Source of the DNA: Flavobacterium soyae
GTDB lineage: Bacteria; Bacteroidota; Bacteroidia; Flavobacteriales; Flavobacteriaceae
Assembly: GCF_021245985.1 (NCBI RefSeq)
Contig: NZ_JAJQXA010000001.1
Span: 62,001 to 126,000, forward strand
Reading direction: 5' to 3'
Length of the DNA: 64,000 bases
Numbering within the stretch: the first letter of the stretch is position 1; each line of letters opens with the position of its first letter. Below are positions 41,018 through 49,577 of the stretch, in pieces. The position numbers and the translations under genes were made by a program. The notes under the pieces are model-generated. The model had not been told where the DNA came from. It ran no database searches and saw only the letters and a list, made by a program, of their open reading frames with translations.

Positions 41018-44000
41018 ATGAAACAAGCCATAATCTTATACATTTTTCTACTTCCAATCTTATCATTTTCCCAGATAAATGGGAGCTTAACACTCGATTG
41101 GCAGAGTAAAAAAGAGATGAATTACGGCGACAGCAAAATCATTATTCCCTACTTTTCCGGAAGCGCTTTTCGCTTCGACTTTACAAAAAAAAGCATAACA
41201 CTGCTGCTTAATCTGCATCAGTCAACCGTCGCAGACAATAGTTCTGTAGAAATTACAAATATAAATTTCGAATCGGTTTCGAGAACTGATTTAGGAGATT
41301 TAGCCATAGAAAATATTCCAAATAAGACAACTGAAACGATAAAAATCACTAATTCAAGAGATACAAAACAAGCTTTTCTGTCTCTTTATCCTATTATAAA
41401 AGACGGAAACAGTTTTAAACGAATAAGGTCTTTTTCTTACAAAATTAGTAATGTTTCAGCAAAAAGCAGCAATTCTTCAGCATTTCAAAAAGCAGCAATT
41501 ATTTCAAATTCTGTTTTAGCTTCTGGAGACTGGTATCGATTTTATGTAGAAAAATCCGGAGTTTATAAAATCACACGAACATTTCTGCAAAGCCTGGGTT
41601 TTGATCCAAGTACAACTGACCCCAGAAGAATTAAAATTTATGGAAATGGAGGAAGAATGGTCCCTTTGGCTAACAGCTCTTATTACCCGGAGGATTTAAC
41701 CGAAAATGCCATTCAAATTATTGGTGAAGGCGACGGTACTTTTAATAACGAAGATTATATTCTATTTTATGCAGAAGGTGTAGAAAACTGGAACGATGAA
41801 AGCCAGACTAATTTAAACCTATATAGTAATAGGTCTTATTATTATGTTACTGCATCGGGAAATGATGGAAAAAGAATTGCGAACCTGACTCAGCCAACAC
41901 CCAACAGCACTTTAGAACTAAACACGTTTGATGACTATCAATATCATGAAATCGATCAGACCAATATTGTTCATCTGGGGCGTCAATGGCTGGGAGAATC
42001 ATTTGACATTAATCAGGAACAGGAATTTAGTTTTAATTTTCCAAATCTTGACACCACCATACCTGTAAAAATTGAATTAAACGCAGCTTCGGCCGCTTTT
42101 ACACCAACTTCATTTATTGTTACTGCAAACGGACAAAATATCGCAACATTAAATTTTGCAAGTTTAACAGCAAGTTCAGAAATTAAATATCTGACCAACA
42201 AACTTCCCGCAAACACTACATTTACAGGTGCCGAAAGTGTAAAAATAAGACTTACCTATAATAATAATGGTGTGCCCGGCTCAAAAGGATATTTAGATTA
42301 TATTAATCTAATTGCAAAAAGAAGACTTTTAGGAATAGGCAAACAATTTAAATTTCAATACAATTTAGCCGGTTCAACAGCAGGAATTGTAAATTATACT
42401 ATTGGGAATGCTTCGGGAATTTCTCAAATTTGGGATATTACAGACCTATATAATGTATCAAAAGTTGAAAATGCAAATCAAGCCTCTTTTAGCTTTAAAG
42501 CTAATCTGGGTGAAATTAGAAACTACATCGCTATTGATCCTGCCGATTATTATACTCCATTAAAAGAAGGCCAGTCAAAAATCGCAAATCAAAATTTAAA
42601 AGGAACACTCTTAAAAAACAATCAAAACAGTTTTCAGGATATTGATTACGCCATTATAACTCCAAAATCTTTAGCCTCACAAGCCGAGAGACTGGCTAAT
42701 TTTCATCGAAACAATTCAAATTTAATTGTAAAAGTAATTTCATTAGAAGATATCTATCAGGAGTTTTCATCAGGCAAACAAGATATTGCTGCAATTAGAA
42801 ATTGTGTACGATATATTTACAACAATGCTTCTTCTTCAGATAAAAGAATAAAATATGTAAACTTATTTGGTGATGCATCTTATGATTATAAAGATCGTAT
42901 TTCGAACAACACTAACGTTGTACCTATATATCAATCTGTGGTAAGTAATTCTACAGGTGAAGCCGCATTTGCTTCTGACGATTTTTACGGACTTATGGAT
43001 TCTAATGAAGGAATTGTTGCATATCCTTTTGGCGGAATTGACATTGCTGTTGGCCGAATGTTAGTGTCAGACAATGCGCAGGCTCAGGAAATGGTTAATA
43101 AAGTTCTGGAATATCACGACACAAAATCATACGGAAACTGGAGAAATAATTTTGTTTTAATCAGTGATGATTCTGACCAAAGCTCTGATGCTTCATTACA
43201 ATCCCGTCAAAATAGTTTAGCCGATGTAATAGCTGCTGAAAAACCATTTTTAAACATCGACAAGGTACTTCTAGATTCTTATACACAAGAAGCTTCTGCC
43301 GGCGGATCAAGATATCCAAAGGCAAGAACTGATATTTTTAATGCTTTTGAAAAAGGCGCTTTGGTTTTTAATTATTTAGGCCACGGAGGTGAAGATGGAT
43401 TAGCAGGTGAAAGAATCTGGGAAAAATCAGACGGGCAAAACCTGAACAACCAATATAAGTATCCATTATTTATAACAATTACCTGCGAATTTTCAAGATT
43501 TGATGACCCTACCCGGCCAACTGCCGGCGAATATACTTTTTGGAACCCAAAGGGCGGAGCAATTTCTATGCTGACAACAATTAGAACTATTGGGCAATTT
43601 AATGCCGAAAATTTCAACGATAGTTTAAGCAAAAACCTATTATCATACGGCTCAAATCAATACAATAGTATTGCAGAATCGCTGCGAATTTCAAAAAATG
43701 AAAACCCAAGTTCTTCGAGTAATGTTGTTGTATATATAGGAGATCCGGCTTTGATGTTAGCCATTCCGAAACCGCGAATTAATTTAACGAAAGTAAACGA
43801 TATTGTGATTTCACAGCCTATTCCTGACTTCAAATCCTTATCAAAAATTAAAATTTCGGGTGAAATTACAGATGAAAACAATGTTCTTTTAAGCAATTAT
43901 AATGGGGAACTTGCTACGGCTATTTTCGACAAAATGATTACCTCTTCGACTTTAAATAATGATGGATATAGTCCTGCAATGTCATTTAAAACCCTTGGAG

Positions 44001-44854
44001 AAACTATATTTAGAGGAAATGCCTCTGTAACCAACGGCCAGTTTGAGTTTAGCTTTGTTGTACCTAGGGATATCCGTATTCCTGTTGATAACGGCCGAAT
44101 TAGTTTTTATTCCAAAAGAAATCAAATACTTGAGAATCAATCAGGCTACAATAATGTGATAAAAATTGGGGGAATAAATGAAAATGCACCCCAGGACAAT
44201 ATAAGTCCAAAAGTTAAGTTATATATGAACGATGAAACTTTTGTATCTGGCGGAATTACAAATGCATCGCCTTTTCTGTTAGCGTTTTTAGAAGATGAAA
44301 ATGGTATAAATACAGCCAGCGGAATTGGTCATGACATCATAGCAGTTCTGGATGGAGACGTAAGTAACCCGTATATTTTGAACGATTATTATCAAACAAA
44401 ATTAGATGATTATACGAATGGAAATTTACGTTTTCCGTTACGAAATTTATCTGCCGGATTGCATACAATTAGTTTTACGGCATGGGATGTTTATAACAAT
44501 CCCGTAACAAGCGAAATACAATTTGTTGTGGTTGGTGATGAAGAATTAAAATTGACACACGTGCTCAATTATCCTAATCCTTTTTCAACATACACACAAT
44601 TTTGGTTTTCACACAATAGACCATATGAACCTTTAGATGTTCAGGTTCAGGTTATGACAATTACAGGCAAAGTGGTTTGGACAAAAAACCAGATCATTAC
44701 AACCGAAGGCTTTTTATCAAGGGAAATAACATGGGATGGAAAAGACGATTTTGGCGACCGAATTGGAAAAGGAGTTTACATTTACAAACTGACTGTAAAA
44801 TCGAACTTAACAAACAAAAAAGCAGAAAAATACGAAAAACTTGTCATTCTATAA
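41018..44854 (+). CDS. porU: Type IX secretion system sortase PorU
   Basis: A 1278-residue protein with a Sec signal (ends LSFSQ near residue 19) and a gingipain-type C25 peptidase domain. The catalytic His is in FNYLGHGGEDGL (about residue 788) and the Cys in ITCEFSRFD (about 822). The C-terminus from about 1185 is a type IX sorting-domain-like fold (YPNPFSTYTQF, GKGVYIYKLTV), which PorU keeps. PorU removes C-terminal signals of cargo at the cell surface and attaches them to lipopolysaccharide. It stands directly before porV, its partner in the attachment complex. Confidence 0.95.
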   Translation: MKQAIILYIFLLPILSFSQINGSLTLDWQSKKEMNYGDSKIIIPYFSGSAFRFDFTKKSITLLLNLHQSTVADNSSVEITNINFESVSRTDLGDLAIENIPNKTTETIKITNSRDTKQAFLSLYPIIKDGNSFKRIRSFSYKISNVSAKSSNSSAFQKAAIISNSVLASGDWYRFYVEKSGVYKITRTFLQSLGFDPSTTDPRRIKIYGNGGRMVPLANSSYYPEDLTENAIQIIGEGDGTFNNEDYILFYAEGVENWNDESQTNLNLYSNRSYYYVTASGNDGKRIANLTQPTPNSTLELNTFDDYQYHEIDQTNIVHLGRQWLGESFDINQEQEFSFNFPNLDTTIPVKIELNAASAAFTPTSFIVTANGQNIATLNFASLTASSEIKYLTNKLPANTTFTGAESVKIRLTYNNNGVPGSKGYLDYINLIAKRRLLGIGKQFKFQYNLAGSTAGIVNYTIGNASGISQIWDITDLYNVSKVENANQASFSFKANLGEIRNYIAIDPADYYTPLKEGQSKIANQNLKGTLLKNNQNSFQDIDYAIITPKSLASQAERLANFHRNNSNLIVKVISLEDIYQEFSSGKQDIAAIRNCVRYIYNNASSSDKRIKYVNLFGDASYDYKDRISNNTNVVPIYQSVVSNSTGEAAFASDDFYGLMDSNEGIVAYPFGGIDIAVGRMLVSDNAQAQEMVNKVLEYHDTKSYGNWRNNFVLISDDSDQSSDASLQSRQNSLADVIAAEKPFLNIDKVLLDSYTQEASAGGSRYPKARTDIFNAFEKGALVFNYLGHGGEDGLAGERIWEKSDGQNLNNQYKYPLFITITCEFSRFDDPTRPTAGEYTFWNPKGGAISMLTTIRTIGQFNAENFNDSLSKNLLSYGSNQYNSIAESLRISKNENPSSSSNVVVYIGDPALMLAIPKPRINLTKVNDIVISQPIPDFKSLSKIKISGEITDENNVLLSNYNGELATAIFDKMITSSTLNNDGYSPAMSFKTLGETIFRGNASVTNGQFEFSFVVPRDIRIPVDNGRISFYSKRNQILENQSGYNNVIKIGGINENAPQDNISPKVKLYMNDETFVSGGITNASPFLLAFLEDENGINTASGIGHDIIAVLDGDVSNPYILNDYYQTKLDDYTNGNLRFPLRNLSAGLHTISFTAWDVYNNPVTSEIQFVVVGDEELKLTHVLNYPNPFSTYTQFWFSHNRPYEPLDVQVQVMTITGKVVWTKNQIITTEGFLSREITWDGKDDFGDRIGKGVYIYKLTVKSNLTNKKAEKYEKLVIL

Positions 44855-44869
44855 TATTATATATATTTG
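44841..44869 (+). promoter_or_regulatory. porV promoter (-33 / -7)
   Basis: TTG at 44841-44843, an 18-nt spacer and TATATTTG at 44862-44869 give a full flavobacterial promoter overlapping the last codons of porU, so porV can be transcribed on its own. Confidence 0.75.
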
Positions 44870-44895
44870 TAACATAAATACCATTAGTCCCAAAA

Positions 44896-46101
44896 ATGAG
44901 AAAAATATCACTTTTATTAATTTGTTTATTAGTAATTTCTTTCGCCAAAGCCCAAAACATTGAACCCATTACAACCGGTGTTCCCTTTTTATTAGTCGCA
45001 GCCGATGCAAGAGCAGCCGGTTTAGCAGATCAGGGAGTTGCCACTTCTTCAGATGCTTTTTCCCAACAATGGAATCCTGCAAAATATGCTTTCGCAGAAG
45101 ATGCACAGGGGCTTTCAATAAGTTATACCCCGTATTTAACTGATCTTGCCAACGATATTTCGCTTGGACAATTGACGTATTACAACAAAATCAATGAAAA
45201 AAGTGCCTTTGGGGCAAGTTTTCGTTATTTTGGTTTTGGAGGAATTGAACTAAGAGAAACCGGAGACCCAAACGAAGCAACAAGAGAAGTAAGTCCTAAT
45301 GAATTTGCATTAGACGGTTCCTACTCTCTTAAATTAAGTGAAACCTTCTCGATGGCAGTTGCCGGTAGATTTATCAGTTCAAATTTAAAAATTCCTTCTG
45401 GCGAAGTTGATGCTTCGGCTGCAAGTTCATTTGCTGTAGATGTTGCCGGATTTTATCAATCAGAAGAAATTGCATACAGCGATTTCAACGGAAGATGGAG
45501 AGCAGGTTTCAATATTCAAAATTTAGGTCCAAAAATCAGCTACGATAATGATGATTTAAGCTCAAACTTTTTACCAGCCAATTTAAGATTAGGAGGAGGT
45601 TTTGATTTTATTTTAGATGATTATAATAAAGTTAGTGTTAGTGCTGAATTTACTAAACTATTAGTTCCAACTCCACCGGGACCAGGAACCCCTTACGATG
45701 CAGACGGAGACGGTGATTTTACAGATCCGGGTGACATTTCGCAGGCTGAAGCAAACGCAATCAGCTATAACAAATACAAAGACACCGGCTGGGTAGAAGG
45801 AATTTTCAAATCATTTGGAGATGCTCCGGGAGGTTTTAGTGAAGAAATTAAAGAAATAACGTATAGCGCAGCAGCAGAATATATGTATCAGGATTCCTTT
45901 GCAATGAGAGTAGGATATTTTCATGAAAGCCCTGAAAAAGGTGCCAGACAATTTTTCTCTCTCGGAGCAGGATTTAAATACAGTATGATAAAAGTTGATG
46001 TTTCATACTTATTCTCTGCATCAAAAGTTAAAAATCCTTTAGAAAATACACTTCGTTTCTCTTTAACTTTTAACTTTGGCGACAAATACGAAGTTTATTA
46101 A
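44896..46101 (+). CDS. porV: Type IX secretion system outer-membrane protein PorV
   Basis: A 401-residue FadL-like beta-barrel with a Sec signal (ends FAKAQ, residue 19), then TTGVPFLLVAADARAAGLADQGVATSSDAFSQQWNPAKYAF, the hallmark N-terminal region of PorV. An inserted acidic loop (DADGDGDFTDPGD) and the last strand (LRFSLTFNFGDKYEVY) are also typical. PorV picks up cargo from the SprA/Sov translocon and hands it to PorU. It follows porU by 41 nt and has its own promoter and a terminator. Confidence 0.95.
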   Translation: MRKISLLLICLLVISFAKAQNIEPITTGVPFLLVAADARAAGLADQGVATSSDAFSQQWNPAKYAFAEDAQGLSISYTPYLTDLANDISLGQLTYYNKINEKSAFGASFRYFGFGGIELRETGDPNEATREVSPNEFALDGSYSLKLSETFSMAVAGRFISSNLKIPSGEVDASAASSFAVDVAGFYQSEEIAYSDFNGRWRAGFNIQNLGPKISYDNDDLSSNFLPANLRLGGGFDFILDDYNKVSVSAEFTKLLVPTPPGPGTPYDADGDGDFTDPGDISQAEANAISYNKYKDTGWVEGIFKSFGDAPGGFSEEIKEITYSAAAEYMYQDSFAMRVGYFHESPEKGARQFFSLGAGFKYSMIKVDVSYLFSASKVKNPLENTLRFSLTFNFGDKYEVY

Positions 46102-46126
46102 ACAAATAATATAAAAAAACAATTAC

Positions 46127-46166
46127 AATCCAAATTTCTAAATTTTTAGGAATTTGGATTTTTTTT
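46127..46166 (+). terminator. Intrinsic terminator after porV
   Basis: AATCCAAATT (46127-46136) pairs with AATTTGGATT (46151-46160), followed by a run of T. Confidence 0.88.
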
Positions 46167-46178
46167 CCCATAAAAACA

Positions 46179-46661
46179 ATGAAAGAAATTAGCATTACAT
46201 CGTCATTTACTATTTACGATAACATCAATGAGCTTTCGCAGGACATACAAGATTTAATGAATCAGGCTATCGAAATTCGTAAAAAAGCTTATGCCCCTTA
46301 TTCACAATTTAGAGTTGGAACTGCCCTGCTTCTCGATAATGGAAAAATAATTTTAGGATCTAATCAGGAAAACGCCGCATATCCGTCAGGATTATGCGCA
46401 GAAAGAACGGCTATTTTTTATGCAGGAAGCGCTTATCCCGAAGCCAAAATTTTAAAAATGGCAATTACAGCCGCTTCAGATACAAATCAAACCCAGGCTC
46501 CAATTCCACCATGCGGTTCTTGCCGTCAGTCGATTGCAGAATATGAAATCAGGCAGGACACCCCTATAGAAATTTATTTTATGGGCGAAATTGGTGAAGT
46601 TTACAAATCTGCATCCCTAAAAAATCTGCTCCCTTTTATGTTTGATAAAAAGTTCTTGTAA
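46179..46661 (+). CDS. cdd: Cytidine deaminase
   Basis: A 160-residue enzyme of the small tetrameric type. The Zn-binding Cys and catalytic Glu are in GLCAERTAIF (about residues 71-80), and the other two Cys ligands in PCGSCRQSI (about 111-119). APYSQFRVGTALLL is the substrate-binding strand. It deaminates cytidine and deoxycytidine in pyrimidine salvage. It is transcribed alone between porV and the pyruvate dehydrogenase genes. Confidence 0.95.
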   Translation: MKEISITSSFTIYDNINELSQDIQDLMNQAIEIRKKAYAPYSQFRVGTALLLDNGKIILGSNQENAAYPSGLCAERTAIFYAGSAYPEAKILKMAITAASDTNQTQAPIPPCGSCRQSIAEYEIRQDTPIEIYFMGEIGEVYKSASLKNLLPFMFDKKFL

Positions 46662-46711
46662 AAAAAAGCCAAAAAAGACCTTTTAAATTTTAGTTCTTAA
46701 ATGGAATGTCT

Positions 46712-46719
46712 TATTTTTG
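46712..46719 (+). promoter_or_regulatory. Promoter -7 element for pdhA
   Basis: TATTTTTG matches TAnnTTTG. It covers an upstream in-frame ATG (46717), which rules that ATG out as the pdhA start and supports the one at 46819. The leader is then about 95 nt long. Confidence 0.7.
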
Positions 46720-46818
46720 CATCCCGACCTTTCGGGCGCAAATTTGTGGGAGGAAACTATTTTGCGTTACAGGCAACAATTGATAACACAAACAACTTTA
46801 GCAAAAGAAAGAATTCAG

Positions 46819-47817
46819 ATGAAAGAAGTTACAAAAGAGGTATATTTAAAGTGGTACGAAGACATGCTGCTTTGGAGAAAGTTTGAAGACAAACTTGCAG
46901 CATTATACATTCAACAAAAAGTTAGAGGTTTTTTACACCTATATAATGGTCAGGAAGCTGTATTAGCAGGCGCTCTGCACGCTATGGACCTGACTAAAGA
47001 CAAAATGATTACTGCATACAGAAATCACGTTCAGCCAATTGGTATGGGAGTTGATCCTAGAAACGTAATGGCAGAACTTTTAGGAAAAGTAACAGGAACT
47101 TCTAAAGGCATGGGAGGTTCAATGCACATCTTTTCTAAAGAACACCGTTTTTACGGAGGCCACGGAATCGTAGGTGGTCAAATTCCTGTTGGTGCAGGAT
47201 TGGCTTTTGCTGATAAATATTTCAACACCGGCGGAGTTACAATGACATATTTTGGTGACGGAGCTGCGAGACAAGGTTCTTTACACGAAGCTTTTAACAT
47301 GGCTATGTTATGGAAATTACCAGTCGTATTTATCGTTGAAAACAACGGTTATGCAATGGGAACTTCTGTAGAAAGAACTGCAAACCACACTGATATCTGG
47401 AAATTAGGTTTAGGTTATGAAATGCCTTGCGGACCTGTTGACGGAATGAACCCAGTAAAAGTTGCAGAAGCAATGCACGAAGCTATCGAAAGAGCGCGTC
47501 GTGGAGACGGGCCAACTTTCCTTGAAATGAAAACCTACCGTTACAGAGGACACTCAATGTCTGATGCTCAATTATACCGTTCTAAAGAAGAGGTTGAAGA
47601 GTACAAAAAAATTGACCCAATCACTCAGGTTCTTGATGTAATTTTGGATCAAAAATATGCTACAGAAGAAGAAATTGAAGTAATTGACCAAAGAGTTAAA
47701 GACTTAGTTGAAGAATGTGCGAAATTCGCTGAAGAATCTCCATATCCAGACTTACAACAATTATACGATGTAGTATACGCACAAGAAGACTATCCATTTA
47801 CACCTCATAAACTATAA
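46819..47817 (+). CDS. pdhA: Pyruvate dehydrogenase E1 component, alpha subunit
   Basis: A 332-residue E1-alpha: VRGFLHLYNGQEAVLAGAL, GKVTGTSKGMGGSMHIF, the thiamine-diphosphate motif starting GDGAARQGSLHEAFNMA and ending ENNGYAMGT, and the phosphorylation-loop-like RGHSMSDAQLYRS. I start at 46819 (MKEVTKEVYLKWYEDML), because the upstream extension would begin inside the promoter. E1-alpha with E1-beta decarboxylates pyruvate and acetylates the lipoyl group of E2. The E2 gene follows by 4 nt; an E1-beta gene is not in the window and must lie elsewhere. Confidence 0.95.
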   Translation: MKEVTKEVYLKWYEDMLLWRKFEDKLAALYIQQKVRGFLHLYNGQEAVLAGALHAMDLTKDKMITAYRNHVQPIGMGVDPRNVMAELLGKVTGTSKGMGGSMHIFSKEHRFYGGHGIVGGQIPVGAGLAFADKYFNTGGVTMTYFGDGAARQGSLHEAFNMAMLWKLPVVFIVENNGYAMGTSVERTANHTDIWKLGLGYEMPCGPVDGMNPVKVAEAMHEAIERARRGDGPTFLEMKTYRYRGHSMSDAQLYRSKEEVEEYKKIDPITQVLDVILDQKYATEEEIEVIDQRVKDLVEECAKFAEESPYPDLQQLYDVVYAQEDYPFTPHKL

Positions 47818-47821
47818 CATC

Positions 47822-49462
47822 ATGGCGATTAAAGTAACAATGCCTCGTTTGAGCGATACTATGACGGAAGGAACGGTAGCGACTTGGTTAAAAAAAGTAG
47901 GCGACAAAATTAGCGAAGGAGATATCTTAGCTGAAATTGAAACAGACAAAGCAACAATGGAGTTCGAATCTTTTAACGAAGGAACTCTTTTACATATTGG
48001 AATTCAGGCTGGAGAAACTGCTCCTGTTGATTCATTATTAGCAATCATTGGTAAAGAAGGAGAAGATATTTCTGCTCTTTTAGCTGGTGGTGATTCTCCT
48101 GCTGCTGAAGCTCCAAAAGCAGACGCTCCTGCTGCAGAAGCAAAAACAGAAACTGCTGCCCCTGCAAAAGCTGCAGCTGAATTGCCTAAAGGTGTTATAG
48201 TAGTAACTATGCCGCGTTTGAGCGATACTATGACTGAAGGTACAGTAGCAACTTGGTTGAAAAAAGTGGGCGATACTGTAGCTGAAGGTGATATTTTAGC
48301 AGAAATTGAAACAGACAAAGCTACTATGGAGTTTGAGTCTTTCAATGCTGGAACATTATTATACATCGGAATTCAAGAAGGAAACACTGCTCCTGTTGAC
48401 AGCTTATTAGCTATTATTGGACCAGCTGGAACTGATATTTCTGGAATTGCCGACAATTATACTGCCGGAGGCGCTGCAAGTGCTCCTGCTGCTGAAGAAA
48501 CAAAAGCTGCTCCTGCTGCCGAAAAAGCACCAGAAACTGCTGTAGCTGACAACTCTAACGGAGGAAGAATTTTAGCTTCACCTTTAGCTAAGAAAATCGC
48601 TTCTGACAAAGGAATTCAATTAAACCAAGTTAAAGGTTCTGGAGAAAACGGACGTATCGTAAAAAGCGATATCGAAAACTTTACTCCATCTGCACAAGCA
48701 CAAACTACTGCTTCTGCACCAGCTGCCAAAGAAGAAGCTTCTGCTCCTGCTGCTGCAAAAATATTTGTTCCTGCCGGAGAAGTTTACACAGAAGAGATCA
48801 AAAACTCTCAAATGCGTAAAATTATCGCAAAACGTCTTGCTGAATCATTATTTACTGCACCTCACTACAACTTAGTGATCGAAGTAAGCATGGACGAAGC
48901 TATGGGCGCAAGAGCAACAATCAATACTGTTCCTGACACAAAAGTATCTTTCAACGATATGGTAATTAAAGCTTGTGCTTTAGCCTTGAAAAAACACCCA
49001 AAAATTAACTCTCAGTGGAAAGAAGACGCAATCATCATCAACCACCACGTAAATATTGGTGTAGCTGTAGCGGTTGAAGACGGATTAGTAGTTCCTGTAT
49101 TGAAATTTACAGACGCTATGAGTTTATCTCAAATTGGTGCCGCTGTAAGAGATCTTGCGGGAAGAGCTAAAAACAAAAAACTTGGGCCACAAGAAATGGA
49201 AGGAAGTACTTTTACAGTATCTAACCTTGGAATGTTTGGTATTACTGAATTCAATTCAATTATCAACCAGCCAAACTCTGCAATCCTTTCTGTAGGTGCA
49301 ATTGTTGAGAAACCAGTAGTTAAAAACGGTCAAATCGTAGTTGGAAACACAATGATGTTATCATTAGCTTGTGACCACAGAACAATTGACGGTGCAACTG
49401 GAGCTCAGTTCTTACAAACATTAAAACAATACATCGAAAGCCCAGTTACAATGTTGGCGTAA
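47822..49462 (+). CDS. Pyruvate dehydrogenase E2 component, dihydrolipoamide acetyltransferase
   Basis: A 546-residue E2 with two almost identical lipoyl domains (about residues 3-77 and 126-201; lipoyl Lys in ETDKATMEF), Ala/Pro/Glu-rich linkers, a peripheral-subunit-binding domain (ILASPLAKKIASDKGIQL, about 241-278) and the catalytic domain (from about 325) with the active-site CDHRTIDGATGAQFL near the C-terminus. It transfers acetyl groups from lipoate to CoA. It is co-transcribed with pdhA. The lipoyl domains are a recent-looking internal duplication at DNA level. Confidence 0.95.
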   Translation: MAIKVTMPRLSDTMTEGTVATWLKKVGDKISEGDILAEIETDKATMEFESFNEGTLLHIGIQAGETAPVDSLLAIIGKEGEDISALLAGGDSPAAEAPKADAPAAEAKTETAAPAKAAAELPKGVIVVTMPRLSDTMTEGTVATWLKKVGDTVAEGDILAEIETDKATMEFESFNAGTLLYIGIQEGNTAPVDSLLAIIGPAGTDISGIADNYTAGGAASAPAAEETKAAPAAEKAPETAVADNSNGGRILASPLAKKIASDKGIQLNQVKGSGENGRIVKSDIENFTPSAQAQTTASAPAAKEEASAPAAAKIFVPAGEVYTEEIKNSQMRKIIAKRLAESLFTAPHYNLVIEVSMDEAMGARATINTVPDTKVSFNDMVIKACALALKKHPKINSQWKEDAIIINHHVNIGVAVAVEDGLVVPVLKFTDAMSLSQIGAAVRDLAGRAKNKKLGPQEMEGSTFTVSNLGMFGITEFNSIINQPNSAILSVGAIVEKPVVKNGQIVVGNTMMLSLACDHRTIDGATGAQFLQTLKQYIESPVTMLA

Positions 49463-49504
49463 TTTCCTATGTCAGCCTGAGCGAAGTCGAAGGTAATATT
49501 TAAT

Positions 49505-49540
49505 TAAATCCCGTTTTGTTTATTCAAAACGGGATTTTTT
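49505..49540 (+). terminator. Intrinsic terminator after the E2 gene
   Basis: AAATCCCGTTTTG pairs with CAAAACGGGATTT and is followed by TTTTG. Just before it (about 49470-49493) is a fragment GCCTGAGCGAAGTCGAAGG that also occurs near 61710-61727 and is a dispersed repeat scrap. Confidence 0.88.
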
Positions 49541-49577
49541 GTTTAATTTTCATCCTCAAAATTCAATACTTCATAAT

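Noticed and set aside
47822-48430. Direct repeat of about 75 codons
   Set aside because: This is the known duplication of lipoyl domains in E2, not a mobile repeat or a CRISPR array.
49470-49493. Possible small RNA or attachment site after the E2 gene
   Set aside because: The fragment matches scraps near 61710 and is only a short piece of a dispersed repeat.
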